Below, one piece after another: positions 10,901-20,634 of a DNA stretch of 64,000 nucleotides. The notes beneath the pieces were generated by a model. The model had not been told where the DNA came from and made no database searches. It saw only the letters and a program-made list of their open reading frames with translations. The stretch is from assembly GCA_949358305.1 (NCBI GenBank), contig OX442314.1, forward strand, positions 7,929,060 through 7,993,059. Direction: 5' to 3'. The stretch is from Strigamia acuminata (taxonomy: Eukaryota; Arthropoda; Chilopoda; Geophilomorpha; Linotaeniidae). The first letter of the stretch is position 1. Every line of letters begins with the position of its first letter. A program made the translations under genes and the position numbers.

Positions 10901-13900
10901 TTCTTTGGTTTTAATCCGGAAATGTTATCGGATGGAAAACATTCAAACTGCGTACTATGCTGCGAAAAAGACTTCACCAAATGTTTTCTTAAGGCAGGGT
11001 GACTAGGGCTGAAATTGCTGGGATTCTTATTAGCACAGAGAAACAAAGCATTTGCAATTGCAAATAACCCACAATCATGTGAATTTTTTTGCTTTGCACA
11101 ACTTTGTACCTGTACATTTAATTTCAATGAGTCATTACATAACCGAACCAAACTACTAACAACAGAAATGTTTTTATCATGTACATCACTCAGAAGTGAA
11201 TCGTACACGTTTATAACGATAGCACTTTCCCCAATTTTGCCGGAAACAACATTCCAATGGTTATTATTCACGTGGCAAATCTGAACGAAATAATCTGAAC
11301 ACGGACTGAATGTTGGTAAACGGCTAGCACCAAAACTTACTGATTGTAGTCCTTGAACAGAAGGGTAATCTCTTTTCATCATACCCATAGCTGCATCAAT
11401 AATACTACCGTCGAGAAAAGCAATGCCCCTTAAAATCGATAAATGCTTCATGTTTAGCGGAATCGAACATACTTCAACCCATTCTGTATTTTCTTCCGCA
11501 TCATCACTAAAAAATTTCAATTTCTTAGTTCGTAAGCATGGCTTGGATAAAACTCTCTTTTTGCCAATTACTGATGTCATGACACCTTTTGGACGGCCAC
11601 GAACACAAACCAATCTGGGAAAATGCGCGACAATTGCATCCTGATTATCAATTTTTTCACTTAACTCATCGCCCGTTATTTCACGTTTTTCATCACTGGA
11701 CTCCGTTATTTCACGTTTTTCATCACTGGACTCCGTTATTTCACGTTTTACCCCACTCGACTCCGTTATTTCACGTTTTACCCCACTCGACTCCGTTATT
11801 TCACGTTTTACCCCACTCGACTCCGTTATTTCACGTTTATCCTTACTCGACTCCGTTATTTCACGTTTATCATCACTCGATTCCTCTTCCATTGTTTCAA
11901 TCTGATCGTCAAAAATATTACAATTCGTTTCGTTCTCGTTAACATCGGCACAAGACTCCTTTACGTCTATTTCAGATGGAACGATCTCGACCAAAGTAAA
12001 CTTTTTCTTTTCGCACATAAACTCACCAAACTTTTCTAACATTTCAAATACTTCATGAAACTCTTTGGTTCCGCATGTCTTCAACGCCTCCGTAATCGTA
12101 TTCATAACTACTTGGACTTTCAAATATTTTTCACGCTCAGTTAAAGGATTTGTCAAATTAGTCGTCACTTTCCTGGATCCATCTTTTTTACATACAGAAG
12201 CTAGTTCAACCGAGTCATTATAATACTTACGTTGCCACCTCATTGGAATCAAACCAATATCAAAAATTTCCAACTCGCATTTCCGTCTAACTGCAAAAAT
12301 GTGGCAACACGGCAAATGACGCATACAGAAAAGTTTGCAAGTACAACTGATGTCTGTCGTTTCTGAAATTCGATGGTGCTCGATGGTTACACTAAATCTA
12401 CCGTTGTCCAAATTTACGATCTCCTTGCAATTTTCACTAGACACGATCTCGCTAACAATTATGTAAAAGGCAAATGAGGTTACGGCACTAGCTATGGAAT
12501 TAAAAAGCTGTAAAGGTAATGAGGAGTACAACTGTTCAACTTTCATTGCCTGATTAAAACAACTTAAACGCGCCTTATCGAATATGCCATCAAGAAGCAA
12601 CTTTAAGTTGTCATAAAAAATGTGCAGAGCAGAATAAGTGCGAATAATACATTTCAACTTACTGTTCATGGACTCGACTCTATTATTTGTTGTATCCCCC
12701 ATGTTATAAGTTGTAACTCGACTGTACATACACCAACTCTCACGAATTAAATACCAACGATTCATAAAACGAATAAATAGTTCATGCTTCGAAAACTTAC
12801 TTTCAAACTCGGAAAAGAATTGTTGAAATTTTTCAACATCGTGTGCGTATAGCATTTCTTGTAATAAACTTTGTGCATTATCCACATCATCACCCATAAC
12901 TTTACATTCTTTGGTTAAAGCTTTAAAGCTCTTTAGAACATGAAATAAGCAAAGATCGTGTTTAGCAGTCGGGAAGTATTTTCGAATCAATTCGATTTCG
13001 GTAAAATCTTTGTCAGTCATAAAACTCGACCAATCAATGTTGAGTGGACACAACAGATTGTTGGGGGAAATAGTCTGGCCAGTGAGGGCCGACTATTTCC
13101 CCCAACGTTGGGGGAAATAAGGTACATATTATTTCCCCCAACGTTGGGGGAAATAGACACCTCGTTTTTATTAAAGGCTTTTATTTAACTTGACTTGAAC
13201 GTTTGTGTGTGTGGTTCAACGTCCGGTCACGTGACCTGAAAAGTAACTTTTCAAACCGCAGCGCCACCTGGCGGAACCCGTGTCCTTTAATGGAGGCTAA
13301 AATGTTTGTCGCGAAACGAAAAATGCTGTTTTCTATGTCGAAATGACATTTGTAAATTTTGAAACCAGTCTCATTCGACTGGAAATCAATATTTGCACCT
13401 GCCTGTATCTTTTGTTTTTTAATATTATTTTGAAAAAGTACTTTGTTGAAGATCACGGCAATTACGAAACAATCTGCAATAGTAGCGCACTCTGGCGGCG
13501 ATTTGAACACCAATATAAAAGCCTTTTTCAAAAACTTGGTTTTTTATATTTACTTGTTTGTTAGAAAATCAAATGACTTTATCGTTATTTGCAGGTATTA
13601 TGCGTATGAAACGTCACTCGATACTACAAGTCTCGGTGAACCAAATGACCAAGTAGAATTTTTTTAAAAAATTAAAATGAATGCGTACGCATTTGATTCA
13701 ATTACGTAGGTACGCTGCGGGGGTCCCAGCGAAACGGATGAAGCGAAAGAAATGTAAGTAAACTTCACGTTATGAATTGTTTGAATTGTTAGAAAGTGCA
13801 AATTGAATCGAGACGGACGTTTGTTTGCAGGAGCTACATGAGAGTGAGCGTTCAGTTTTCGAGCAACATTTACACCCACCACGAAGAAGTGTTGGACTGC

Positions 13901-14206
13901 GACGTGAGTTTATTTGTGGTTTGGCTTAGTTTGGCATTTGAAATTGTTTTTTGGCTTCAGCTGACGCAATTTTTGGGATTTTTGGGTGGCAACATCAGTC
14001 TGTGGCTCGGCTTGTGCGTGTTGTCGTTGCTCGAAGTGGTTCAACTAGTTTGGGATATGATCCTGGTCGGCTGGAGAAATAAATGGAAGAAAAAGAAAGT
14101 TGCGCGTCACTACCCCGTCAACATTCAGCACGGTCATCGCATTTCCTACGCGTACCAGTACGGTAAATGTTCGACAGGCTCGACTCGCAAACGTGTTACC
14201 TATTAG
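7921..14206 (+). CDS. DEG/ENaC (pickpocket-type) channel, 13 exons, complete
   Basis: Subunit of an amiloride-sensitive-type cation channel in the plasma membrane. Exons, each bounded by GT-AG with matching phase: 7921-7990, 8059-8266, 8319-8493, 8567-8700, 9464-9570, 9635-9798, 9852-9983, 10049-10172, 10233-10299, 13595-13652, 13710-13753, 13831-13903 and 13961-14206. Together they give 1602 nt, 533 residues, normal for the family. Visible in order: a basic N-terminus, a TT-IGIRYI segment just before TM1 (WLLAYVACMTLSIYQ), LPWPSITFCSN (family FPAVTIC), YDGNCFTFN (family YGNCYTFN), a LILDF/IHSPG palm region, the cysteine thumb ending KCPFPC, and TM2 with GGNISLWLGLCVLSLLEVV. The glycine-x-serine filter is present (NIS/GLC region). 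The 60-nt intron 10173-10232 could be retained in frame. Introns 4 and 9 carry transposons. Confidence 0.88.
8707..9407. mobile_element. Non-autonomous DNA transposon in intron 4 of the channel gene
   Basis: The ends TGCTACGTTCACACTTAAAC at 8707 and its inverse at 9407 continue for about 30 bp of near-perfect inversion (to CCACTTTTGTA). Internal copies of TTTTCTACAACT make further inverted pairs. A 3-bp AGA flanks both sides (8704-8706, 9408-9410) but is too short to be sure. No transposase frame is present. Confidence 0.7.
10696..13053 (-). CDS. MULE-encoded protein: transposase part, SWIM, ULP1-like protease, PHD finger
   Basis: Uninterrupted 785 codons. Residues ~1-45 look like the second half of a MULE DDE domain (FMTDKDFTEIELIRKYFP, then C-LFHVLKSFK). 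A SWIM finger (CTC-x9-C-x-H) sits at ~236-255. Seven or so copies of a 10-residue unit EITESSGVKR (30-bp DNA repeat at 11675-11880) occupy ~390-460. A C48 ULP1/SENP-like peptidase follows with NNHWNVV (His ~598), VYDSL (Asp ~615) and SHDCGLFAIA (Cys ~658). A C4HC3 PHD finger (CFCRTKK...CNKCSEWFHRDC) ends the protein at ~728-780. The first half of the transposase is absent because the right terminus follows directly, so the element is probably internally deleted yet keeps an open frame. Confidence 0.82.
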   Translation of the reverse strand: MCPLNIDWSSFMTDKDFTEIELIRKYFPTAKHDLCLFHVLKSFKALTKECKVMGDDVDNAQSLLQEMLYAHDVEKFQQFFSEFESKFSKHELFIRFMNRWYLIRESWCMYSRVTTYNMGDTTNNRVESMNSKLKCIIRTYSALHIFYDNLKLLLDGIFDKARLSCFNQAMKVEQLYSSLPLQLFNSIASAVTSFAFYIIVSEIVSSENCKEIVNLDNGRFSVTIEHHRISETTDISCTCKLFCMRHLPCCHIFAVRRKCELEIFDIGLIPMRWQRKYYNDSVELASVCKKDGSRKVTTNLTNPLTEREKYLKVQVVMNTITEALKTCGTKEFHEVFEMLEKFGEFMCEKKKFTLVEIVPSEIDVKESCADVNENETNCNIFDDQIETMEEESSDDKREITESSKDKREITESSGVKREITESSGVKREITESSGVKREITESSDEKREITESSDEKREITGDELSEKIDNQDAIVAHFPRLVCVRGRPKGVMTSVIGKKRVLSKPCLRTKKLKFFSDDAEENTEWVEVCSIPLNMKHLSILRGIAFLDGSIIDAAMGMMKRDYPSVQGLQSVSFGASRLPTFSPCSDYFVQICHVNNNHWNVVSGKIGESAIVINVYDSLLSDVHDKNISVVSSLVRLCNDSLKLNVQVQSCAKQKNSHDCGLFAIANALFLCANKNPSNFSPSHPALRKHLVKSFSQHSTQFECFPSDNISGLKPKKKKCYDRVYCFCRTKKVRGMIRCNKCSEWFHRDCLLEYDYKDVNFLNDLNSVEDFTCYTCNPIPINIE
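11675..11880. repeat. 30-bp tandem repeat inside the MULE ORF
   Basis: About seven copies of a 30-bp unit beginning CTCCGTTATTTCACGTTTTA, in frame with the minus-strand ORF and encoding a charged 10-residue repeat. Confidence 0.9.
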
Positions 14207-14521
14207 GCAGAACTAATAGAATAGAATTTATTAAGTCATTAATTTAATTAAGTAGAGGACGGTTGTTTACATTACATCTTACTTTACTGCCACAAGTAAT
14301 CAATACGAACTGATTAAAATTGATTTTACTTTAGGTAGGCACGGCATTTGTGTGCAGTAAATCTGTTTTTTTGTAAACACATTTAAAAATGATCAATAAG
14401 ACAGGTTAGGAAAAGCGTTTGTAAAGATAATTACATGTTAGTCTTAATCCCTGCTCTACAAATGTTTGTTTGTTCCGCGTGTGAACAAAAGGGAAAACCT
14501 AGCTACAAAGCCTGAACATTG
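14207..14521. other. 3' flank of the channel gene
   Basis: AT-rich sequence after the stop codon. I see no canonical AATAAA close to the stop and no gene. Confidence 0.4.
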
Positions 14522-17500
14522 TAGTGATGTGTATCACACACAAAAGGAGGACCGATCTCGAGTGTAGCACAACATTAAGTGTATCATTTAATCAGCTGTT
14601 CACAATGAGGTAACACTAGGCGCCAGGTGTCGCCTCCAATACATGCTGCCATCTAGTGGCTCATTTATACACTAAGCGACATCACATCACTCTTTTTTTT
14701 TTCAGAATTTAACAACACTTGTACAAACATGATAATAAATGATAATAAATTAAATGATTAAAAGTTACGAATGATTCTCATTATTTCCAACAATATTTTT
14801 GGTCCAGACCTGAACTCTTTCCTTTTTCCTTTTTTTTTCAACTCTTAAAACACTTTTTGTTATTCATTAATAAAGTTAATTCGACAACAACATCCATTCA
14901 AGATTTTACGATCTAAAGTACATTTTCAAATAATCTGGAGGTCTTCTATTCCGTTTAGACCTTCGCAACGGTTCCGGTGCTGGGCGTTTCAATGGCCTGC
15001 CTCTCGGTGGTACGCCTCTCGATGGTGACCCAGGCTGCAAATGGGTATCTACTCGTGGTTCCTCGGGTCCCGCCTCTATTTGGATGTTGTCTTCCCCTCG
15101 TTTCTCGCCATCCTTGTCCAATGGGATGTAACGTCTTATTTTTGTCACATTTCTTTTTATGATTCTCCCATCAGGTGTTTTTAACGAAATACAATTCTCA
15201 TCTTTGCAATTAACAGTCATCAAATCGTGTTCGTAAGCCAATTCCAACTTGTGAAACCTCGACTTCGCCACTAAAACTCTATCTCCAACCTGAATTTCAC
15301 TCTCTTTACTCTTCCGGCTGTGATCTGCAAACTGTTTCGACTTTGCTTTTTTCTCTGCATCTTTGTTCTTCACAATCCGATGTAGTTTTCTTTTTTGCTC
15401 AGTCATTATCTGTGGAATCTTATTCCTCATCTTTCTCGTAGTCATAAGTTCGAATGGCGACACTCCTGTCGTCCGATGTGGAGTGCTTCTATACGCCTGT
15501 AAAAAAGTTCCGAGTGTTTTCTTCCAATCTTCATTTTCGATCCGCGCTGAACGAAACGTCTAAACAAATGACTTGTTCAGGCGTTCGACTTAGCCGTTGG
15601 CCTGTGGCCAGTACGGTGTGACCCTTCTATGTTGCGTTTCACATTCGTTCATAAAGTCACGAAATTGGTCCGAAATGAACTGCGGTTCGTTGTCGGACGT
15701 CAACGTCTCCGGAAGTCCCCAACATTCGAAAACTCCACGCAACCAATTTATTATTTTTTCTGCTTTTGTCGATCTTAAAATTCGTGCCTCTGGCCATCTT
15801 GAGTAATAGTCCACGGGGACGATTATCGAATGTCCGTCATTGAATGGCCCGCAGATGTCCAGCACTAGGTCCCGCCAAGGCCCTTTTGGCAACTCCGTGC
15901 TTTTGATTGGCTCTGGCTTCTCCGTCGTGCTGCTATTAAACTGACAGGCCCTGCACTGCTGTACTGCGCGCTCCACATCATGATCGAGACCTAGCCACCA
16001 GACCTTTTCACGCAGGCGTTGTTTTGTACGTACTACGCCCTGGTGGCCCCCTGTGTGCCAATTCAATGACATTCCTTCTCAACGCTGTCGGAATCACAAT
16101 TCTCGTGCCCCGGAGTAACACATTTCCCGTCATCGTTAGTTCATTCCTAATTGGCTCGAATTTCTGTAACTCTCCGGTAAATTTGGTTGCATTCTGTAAA
16201 CTTGTAGCAATGGTGTAGATCTGACTAGCGGCCCTGGATGCTGTTTCCACTTGTTTCAATGTCATTGCCCTTGGAATGGCATTTTCAAGAATGTAATGAA
16301 CGTGTTTTTCCATCTCCCTGGTCAATGTTTTTCCTTCTCCAACCGGAAGCAACCTGGAAAGTGCATCTGCTATGTTCGAACTTCCTGGCCGATGTTTGAT
16401 CGCAAATTCATAGGGCTGAAGCTTCAAAAGCCACCTTTCAATTCGAGCACTGGGTTTAGACTTCACCGAATATATGATTTCCAATGCCTTATGATCCGTA
16501 ATCAACTTGAAAGGCATTCCTATCAGATAGAGTCGGAACATCTTGCAGCCCCAAACGACTGTGAGCGCTTCTTTTTCAGTGGTTGAGTAACGACGTTCAA
16601 CGTTGGATAACGTCCTGCTCGCATAGGCGATAGGGTGATTCAATCCATCCACCTGCCGTTGCACAAGCACCGCTCCTAACCCGACTGGTGACGCGTCGAC
16701 TATTAGCTCGGTTTCTACATTCTTCTTAAAGAAAGCAAGTGTTCCCGAGTTGCACAGACTATCCTTTAGCTTGTTAAAAGCGTCATTTTGTGATTTTCCT
16801 CAGTTAAATACGACATTCTTTCTAGCCATAATTCTCAAAGGCTCTGCAATGGTCGCGAAGTTCGGGATGTATCTTGCACAATAGTTGACAAGCCCCAAAA
16901 AGCTCCGAATCTCCATTTCGTTTTCGGGTGCTGTTGCATTGCGAACCACTTCAACCTTCTGTTCAGCCACGGAAATGCCCTATTTCGAAATCACGTGGCC
17001 CAAAAATGTCAGTCTTGTAACGCCGAAACAGCATTTCTTCAAGTTCAGCGTCAAACCATTTCGCAGTAACGTCTCTAATACCTTTTCCAATCTCTCATCG
17101 TGCTCCCTCGTCGTTCGTCCATGCACGATGATGTCATTGAGACTATTTCGTGTTCCTTTGCACTCGGCCAATATGTTTTGTACAATCCGTTAATACTTTT
17201 CTGGAGCACTCGCGATGCCAAAAAATAGTCTTTTATGTCTAAAGAGTCCACGATGAATTACGAAGACTGTGTACTTCCTCGAATTTTCTTGCAAAGGTAT
17301 TTGCAAATACCCCCATCTGCAATCTAATTTCGTTATGATTTCAGCCCCATCTATTTCTTCTAGAACTTCTTCCATAGTGGGTAATGGTTGGCGATTACGT
17401 TTCACGGCTTCATTTACCGCGCGCATATCCAAACAAATTCTTATCGATCCGTCCGGCTTCCGTACAGGGACCATCGGCGATACCCACTCTGTGGGCCCGG

Positions 17501-17768
17501 TGACTGGCTCGATAATATCCTCCTTTAATAAATTATCTATCTTCAAATCGACTTGTTTGCGAATATGAAAGGTAATTCTTCTTACCATTTGCGCCACCGG
17601 CCTCACTAATGGATCCATGTAGAGTTCAAGTTCATAATCTTTCAACTTGCCGAGCCCATTAAATACATCTTTATATTTCTTAATTCGATTGCTCAAATCA
17701 TTCCGGAGTTTTCCCACAGTTTCGTCAAATAACGCGTTGTCGTCCACTGCGTTTATCATCGGCGACAA
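14522..17768 (-). mobile_element. Decayed Ty3/Gypsy element: LTR plus broken pol
   Basis: Read on the minus strand, 17768-17190 encodes the start of a reverse transcriptase (VRKPDGSIRICLDMRAVN; TKLDCRWGYLQIPL). Then 17171-16980 carries the active-site region, where the expected Y-x-DD box reads SLNDIIVHG. Segment 16670-16008 is RNase H (ASRTLSNVERRYSTTEKEAL; TDHKALE). Segment 16072-15590 is integrase (H-x-H, C-x2-C finger, DICGPF, SDNEPQF), and 15463-14906 is the integrase C-terminal region. Stops or frame changes separate all of these. Near 14522-14690 lies a 165-bp LTR segment nearly identical to 4735-4895. The element cannot encode an active polyprotein. Confidence 0.85.
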
Positions 17769-17778
17769 ATTATTCCCC

Positions 17779-18039
17779 CCCCCCCTATTTTTGGATCATT
17801 TATCCCCCAAGAATGATTTAATTCGCCCCCGCTCAAAACACCCCCAATTAAAATTCGGTACTCCCCTAACGTTTGAGCCCCCTAATAAATTCGTTTACCC
17901 CCAACTGATTTTCCCCCAATTATGTTCCCACGTACCCCATGTTTTTCAAACGTACCCCAACTAAGTAAAACGTTTTCCCAACGTTCCTGAATGTCATGTC
18001 GCATCAACGCGTAGGATACTGGGTATATAAGGCTGTCTA
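17779..18039. other. Poly-C-run sequence, probable MULE terminus
   Basis: Many TTTCCCCCAA-, TACCCCAA- and ATCCCCC-type motifs, resembling the TTTCCCCCAACG ends of the MULE at 10.3 kb, lie directly upstream of a MULE-type N-terminal ORF. No matching right terminus was found. Confidence 0.4.
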
Positions 18040-18066
18040 GTGTCATTCAAAAACATATTCGTAGCA

Positions 18067-18522
18067 ATGGCACCCACTCGACTTGTCATTATCGATTCTG
18101 AATCCGATTCCGATTGTAATTCCAATTGCGAGCCACAAGCGAAGCGTAAGGCGTTTGAATGGAAGCAGATTAGAACATTTCCGTGCGCTGAAGAAGCCAA
18201 AGAATACATTCATTCTGAGAATATGTGGACATATAAGCGGAAACATGCGACTACAGAGGGAAACAAATATAATTGCAAATATTCGAGCTCTTGCAATGCC
18301 AAAACACTTTTACTTTATTGCTGTGACTCGAACAAGGTGGAAGCACACCACACTTTGGCTGTTCACTCCCATGACTTGAGATTAGCAAGAGGTATCCCTG
18401 AAGAAGTTAAGAAGAAAATTGTAGAACTTCACCAGAATGGCATCACAAAACCTAAATTAATTCTGCGCAAGCTCACCGAATTTGGACTGCCTGAACCACC
18501 GGCTGTTTTTAAAACATTTTAA
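18067..18522 (+). CDS. N-terminal fragment of a MULE-type protein
   Basis: From the ATG at 18067 (an upstream in-frame ATG at 18040 is less likely) the frame encodes about 151 residues. An acidic opening is followed by a WTYKRKH-type segment, a cysteine/histidine domain (YNCKYSSSCNAK ... VEAHHTLAVHSHD, like FLYWCH or WRKY-type fingers), and a predicted helical region EVKKKIVELHQNGITKPKLI that suits the linker before a MULE DDE domain. It ends at a stop without any DDE domain. The larger MULE ORF at 10.7-13.1 kb lacks exactly this N-terminal part, so the two may be complementary fragments of related elements. Confidence 0.5.
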   Translation: MAPTRLVIIDSESDSDCNSNCEPQAKRKAFEWKQIRTFPCAEEAKEYIHSENMWTYKRKHATTEGNKYNCKYSSSCNAKTLLLYCCDSNKVEAHHTLAVHSHDLRLARGIPEEVKKKIVELHQNGITKPKLILRKLTEFGLPEPPAVFKTF

Positions 18523-18603
18523 TTTAATTAATTTTAACTTTTTAACAAATAGAAAATAACAAACATTAACATTACTGCAAAAATAAATAAAAAATAAAAG
18601 TAA

Positions 18604-18685
18604 AAATTTTCACAGCCAAGAGGATTTGAACCTGTGTGAAAAGATTTTTGGTCCATTGTCTTAACCACTGAGCCACCACTACACA
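18604..18685 (-). repeat. tRNA-like sequence (SINE or tRNA pseudogene)
   Basis: On the minus strand an A-box-like TGGCTCAGTGG (18675-18665) is followed 33 bp later by a B-box GGTTCAAATCC (18632-18622), the RNA polymerase III internal promoter pair. I could not fold a convincing anticodon arm or acceptor stem, so it is probably a tRNA-derived SINE rather than a working tRNA. A second copy, cut off before its A box, is at 53080-53148. Confidence 0.55.
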
Positions 18686-18998
18686 CTATTGTTGCCTTCA
18701 TGCAGGCAGTCATGTTGGTGAACAAAGTTGTGATGTCATATGTCTTGTGATATCAAATTACCTGGGTTCCAGAGTAAGGTTTGAACAGGCTAATCACCAA
18801 GTGTAGTGCTACACTTGACCTTTTTACTCAAAAAATAAAAAAATAGTGTTTCAACACACAATAAAGAATCCTGTGTGTTGTAACTGTTTGTAACAATGTG
18901 AGAGAGCGTTGCATTTAAATATTAAAAAGAAACATTGCTCAGGTCATGTGAATACTTTATTTAACAATAATTTTAACAATTGTGAGGGACACACTCCT

Positions 18999-19440
18999 GC
19001 GGTCTCCTTGTTTGCCAACGAGTGCACCGTCGCGAAAGGAAAGGAGTGTGGATTTTGTCACAAACTCGGGCATTTCGCGAAGGTGTGCCGAATGAAGAAT
19101 CCCACTGCAGGTCGAAGTCGAGGTGCGAAGGACCGAGTACAGTACGTCGGTGTGAGTGGAATTCAGAAATATGGCTACGAAAGCGATTATTCATTTCGTG
19201 TAGCGACGTCGGCGAAGGAGGATTGCGTGAGCGTCTCAATTGCTCAACAAGAAGTTAAAATGCTTATCGATTCTGGCTCTTTGGCGAATTTGATAAATTT
19301 GGAAACATGGAAAATGTTGAAGAAGAGAGGAGTAGTCGCACATCAGTATAGACTGATTTCTTATTTTACCACCAGATGGCGCGACTTGTCTCCCGCATGC
19401 GCTCTTTCCTATCGCGGATCTTGTCTATTCGACGAAGTGA
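18999..19440 (+). pseudogene. Ty3/Gypsy fragment: zinc knuckle and protease, second + copy
   Basis: Encodes ECGFCHKLGHFAKVC and VKMLIDSGSLANLINL, nearly identical to 7160-7466 at DNA level, including the non-coding 100 bp downstream. The homology ends near 19425, where the hairpin repeat region begins. Confidence 0.75.
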
Positions 19441-19475
19441 CCAACCGCAGCACAGGACCTCTATTTTCTCTCGGC

Positions 19476-19640
19476 TTTCCTGCCCAGCTTCGACGGCAAT
19501 CGAGAACCCTGTATGCCGCGTGTGATGGCCTCAGCGTCGGCGCACTTTCTTTTGTACTTGGCGTACATCATTTCGCCGACGCTGAGGCCATCACACGCGG
19601 CATACGGAGTTCTCGATTGCCGTCGAAGTTGGGTAGGAAA
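19476..19640. repeat. Long hairpin: 67-bp inverted arms, 31-bp loop
   Basis: The arms 19476-19542 and 19574-19640 are inverse copies with only a few mismatches, for example CTTCGACGGCAATCGAGAAC versus its inverse. If transcribed it would fold into a nearly perfect stem. Confidence 0.9.
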
Positions 19641-19829
19641 TCCGCCCGTTCCCCTGCCATACACAGTCACTGTATATTGAATTATTGATGTTTGCACTCG
19701 ATGCGCTTGTTTGGGTTGCGGTATTCTTTCGTCGCGCAAAATCGATTCGCGGTAAATCGATTTGCGGTAAATTGAGTTGCGGAAAATATTTACACGCCAG
19801 ATGACACGCCCCTTATTATGACACAAATA

Positions 19830-20000
19830 TTAAAAATTAAACAAAATCAAACATAAAATTATCAAAATCATTTTAAAAATTCACCAAAATCATTTTAAAA
19901 ATTCACCAAAATCAAACATAAAATTATCAAAATCATTTTAAAAATTCACCAAAATCTTTTCAAAAAATCATCAAAATCGATTTAAATTCAGTATAAATTA
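19830..20000. repeat. Degenerate A-rich tandem repeat
   Basis: Iterations of ATTATCAAAATCATTTTAAA and AATTCACCAAAATC, grading into the 21-bp array that follows. Confidence 0.7.
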
Positions 20001-20002
20001 TC

Positions 20003-20345
20003 AAAACCAACTTGAATTCGTTATAAATTGACTTGAATTTGTTATAAATCGACTTGAATTCGTTATAAATCGACTTGAATTCGTTATAAATCGACTTGAA
20101 TTCATTATAAATCGACTTGAATTCGTTATAAATCGACTTGAATTCGTTATAAATCGACTTGAATTTGTTATAAATCGACTTGAATTCGTTATAAATCGAC
20201 TTGAATTCTTTATAAATCGACTTGAATTCGTTATAAATCGACTTGAATTCGTTATAAATCGACTTGAATTCGTTATAAATCGACTTGAATTCGTTATAAA
20301 TCGACTTGAATTTGTTATAAATCGACTTGAATTGGTTATAACTTA
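20003..20345. repeat. 21-bp tandem array, ~16 copies
   Basis: The unit CGACTTGAATTCGTTATAAA plus T is repeated with only scattered substitutions (TTTG or TTGG for TTCG). No open frame of note. Confidence 0.93.
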
Positions 20346-20634
20346 CAACTACATTTCAAAAGTTTAGAAAGTGAGTGAAAAATTCACTCACTTTGTGAAT
20401 AACACCAAAAATATGACTTAAAAGTTAAGCAAAACCAATTTATACCATCAGATTTGAATAAAACAATTATTTTTCATCTAAAATAACTTATAGTTACCTA
20501 TATTTAGTTATATAGTTTAGTAACAAATTGAGATTTTCAAAACCTCACTTGTGTCAAAAGTTTAGAAAGTTGAAAAAATCATTTCATAAGTTTAGAAAGT
20601 GCAACATAATTCCTTTATTTCGACTTGAAAATAG

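Larger units (their letters stand above)
10324..13164 (-). mobile_element. MULE DNA transposon (2.84 kb) in intron 9
   Basis: About 97 bp at the left (10332-10428) and right (13059-13156) are near-perfect inverted repeats built from the palindrome CCCCCAACGTTGGGGG repeated twice. The 9-bp direct repeat TTTTTATTA occurs at 10315-10323 and 13165-13173, each exactly 8 bp outside the repeats, matching the 9-bp duplication usual for Mutator-like elements; the T-rich sequence leaves some chance of coincidence. A second, decayed copy of the left terminus occupies 10429-10575. It lies in the intron between exons 9 and 10 of the channel gene, opposite in orientation. Confidence 0.85.

Noticed and set aside
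11589-11942. Plus-strand frame of repeated FHVLPHSTPL
   Set aside because: Antisense shadow of the 30-bp in-frame repeat of the MULE protein.
18604-18685. Functional tRNA gene
   Set aside because: A and B boxes are present but a proper acceptor stem and anticodon arm could not be formed; a truncated second copy indicates a repeat family.
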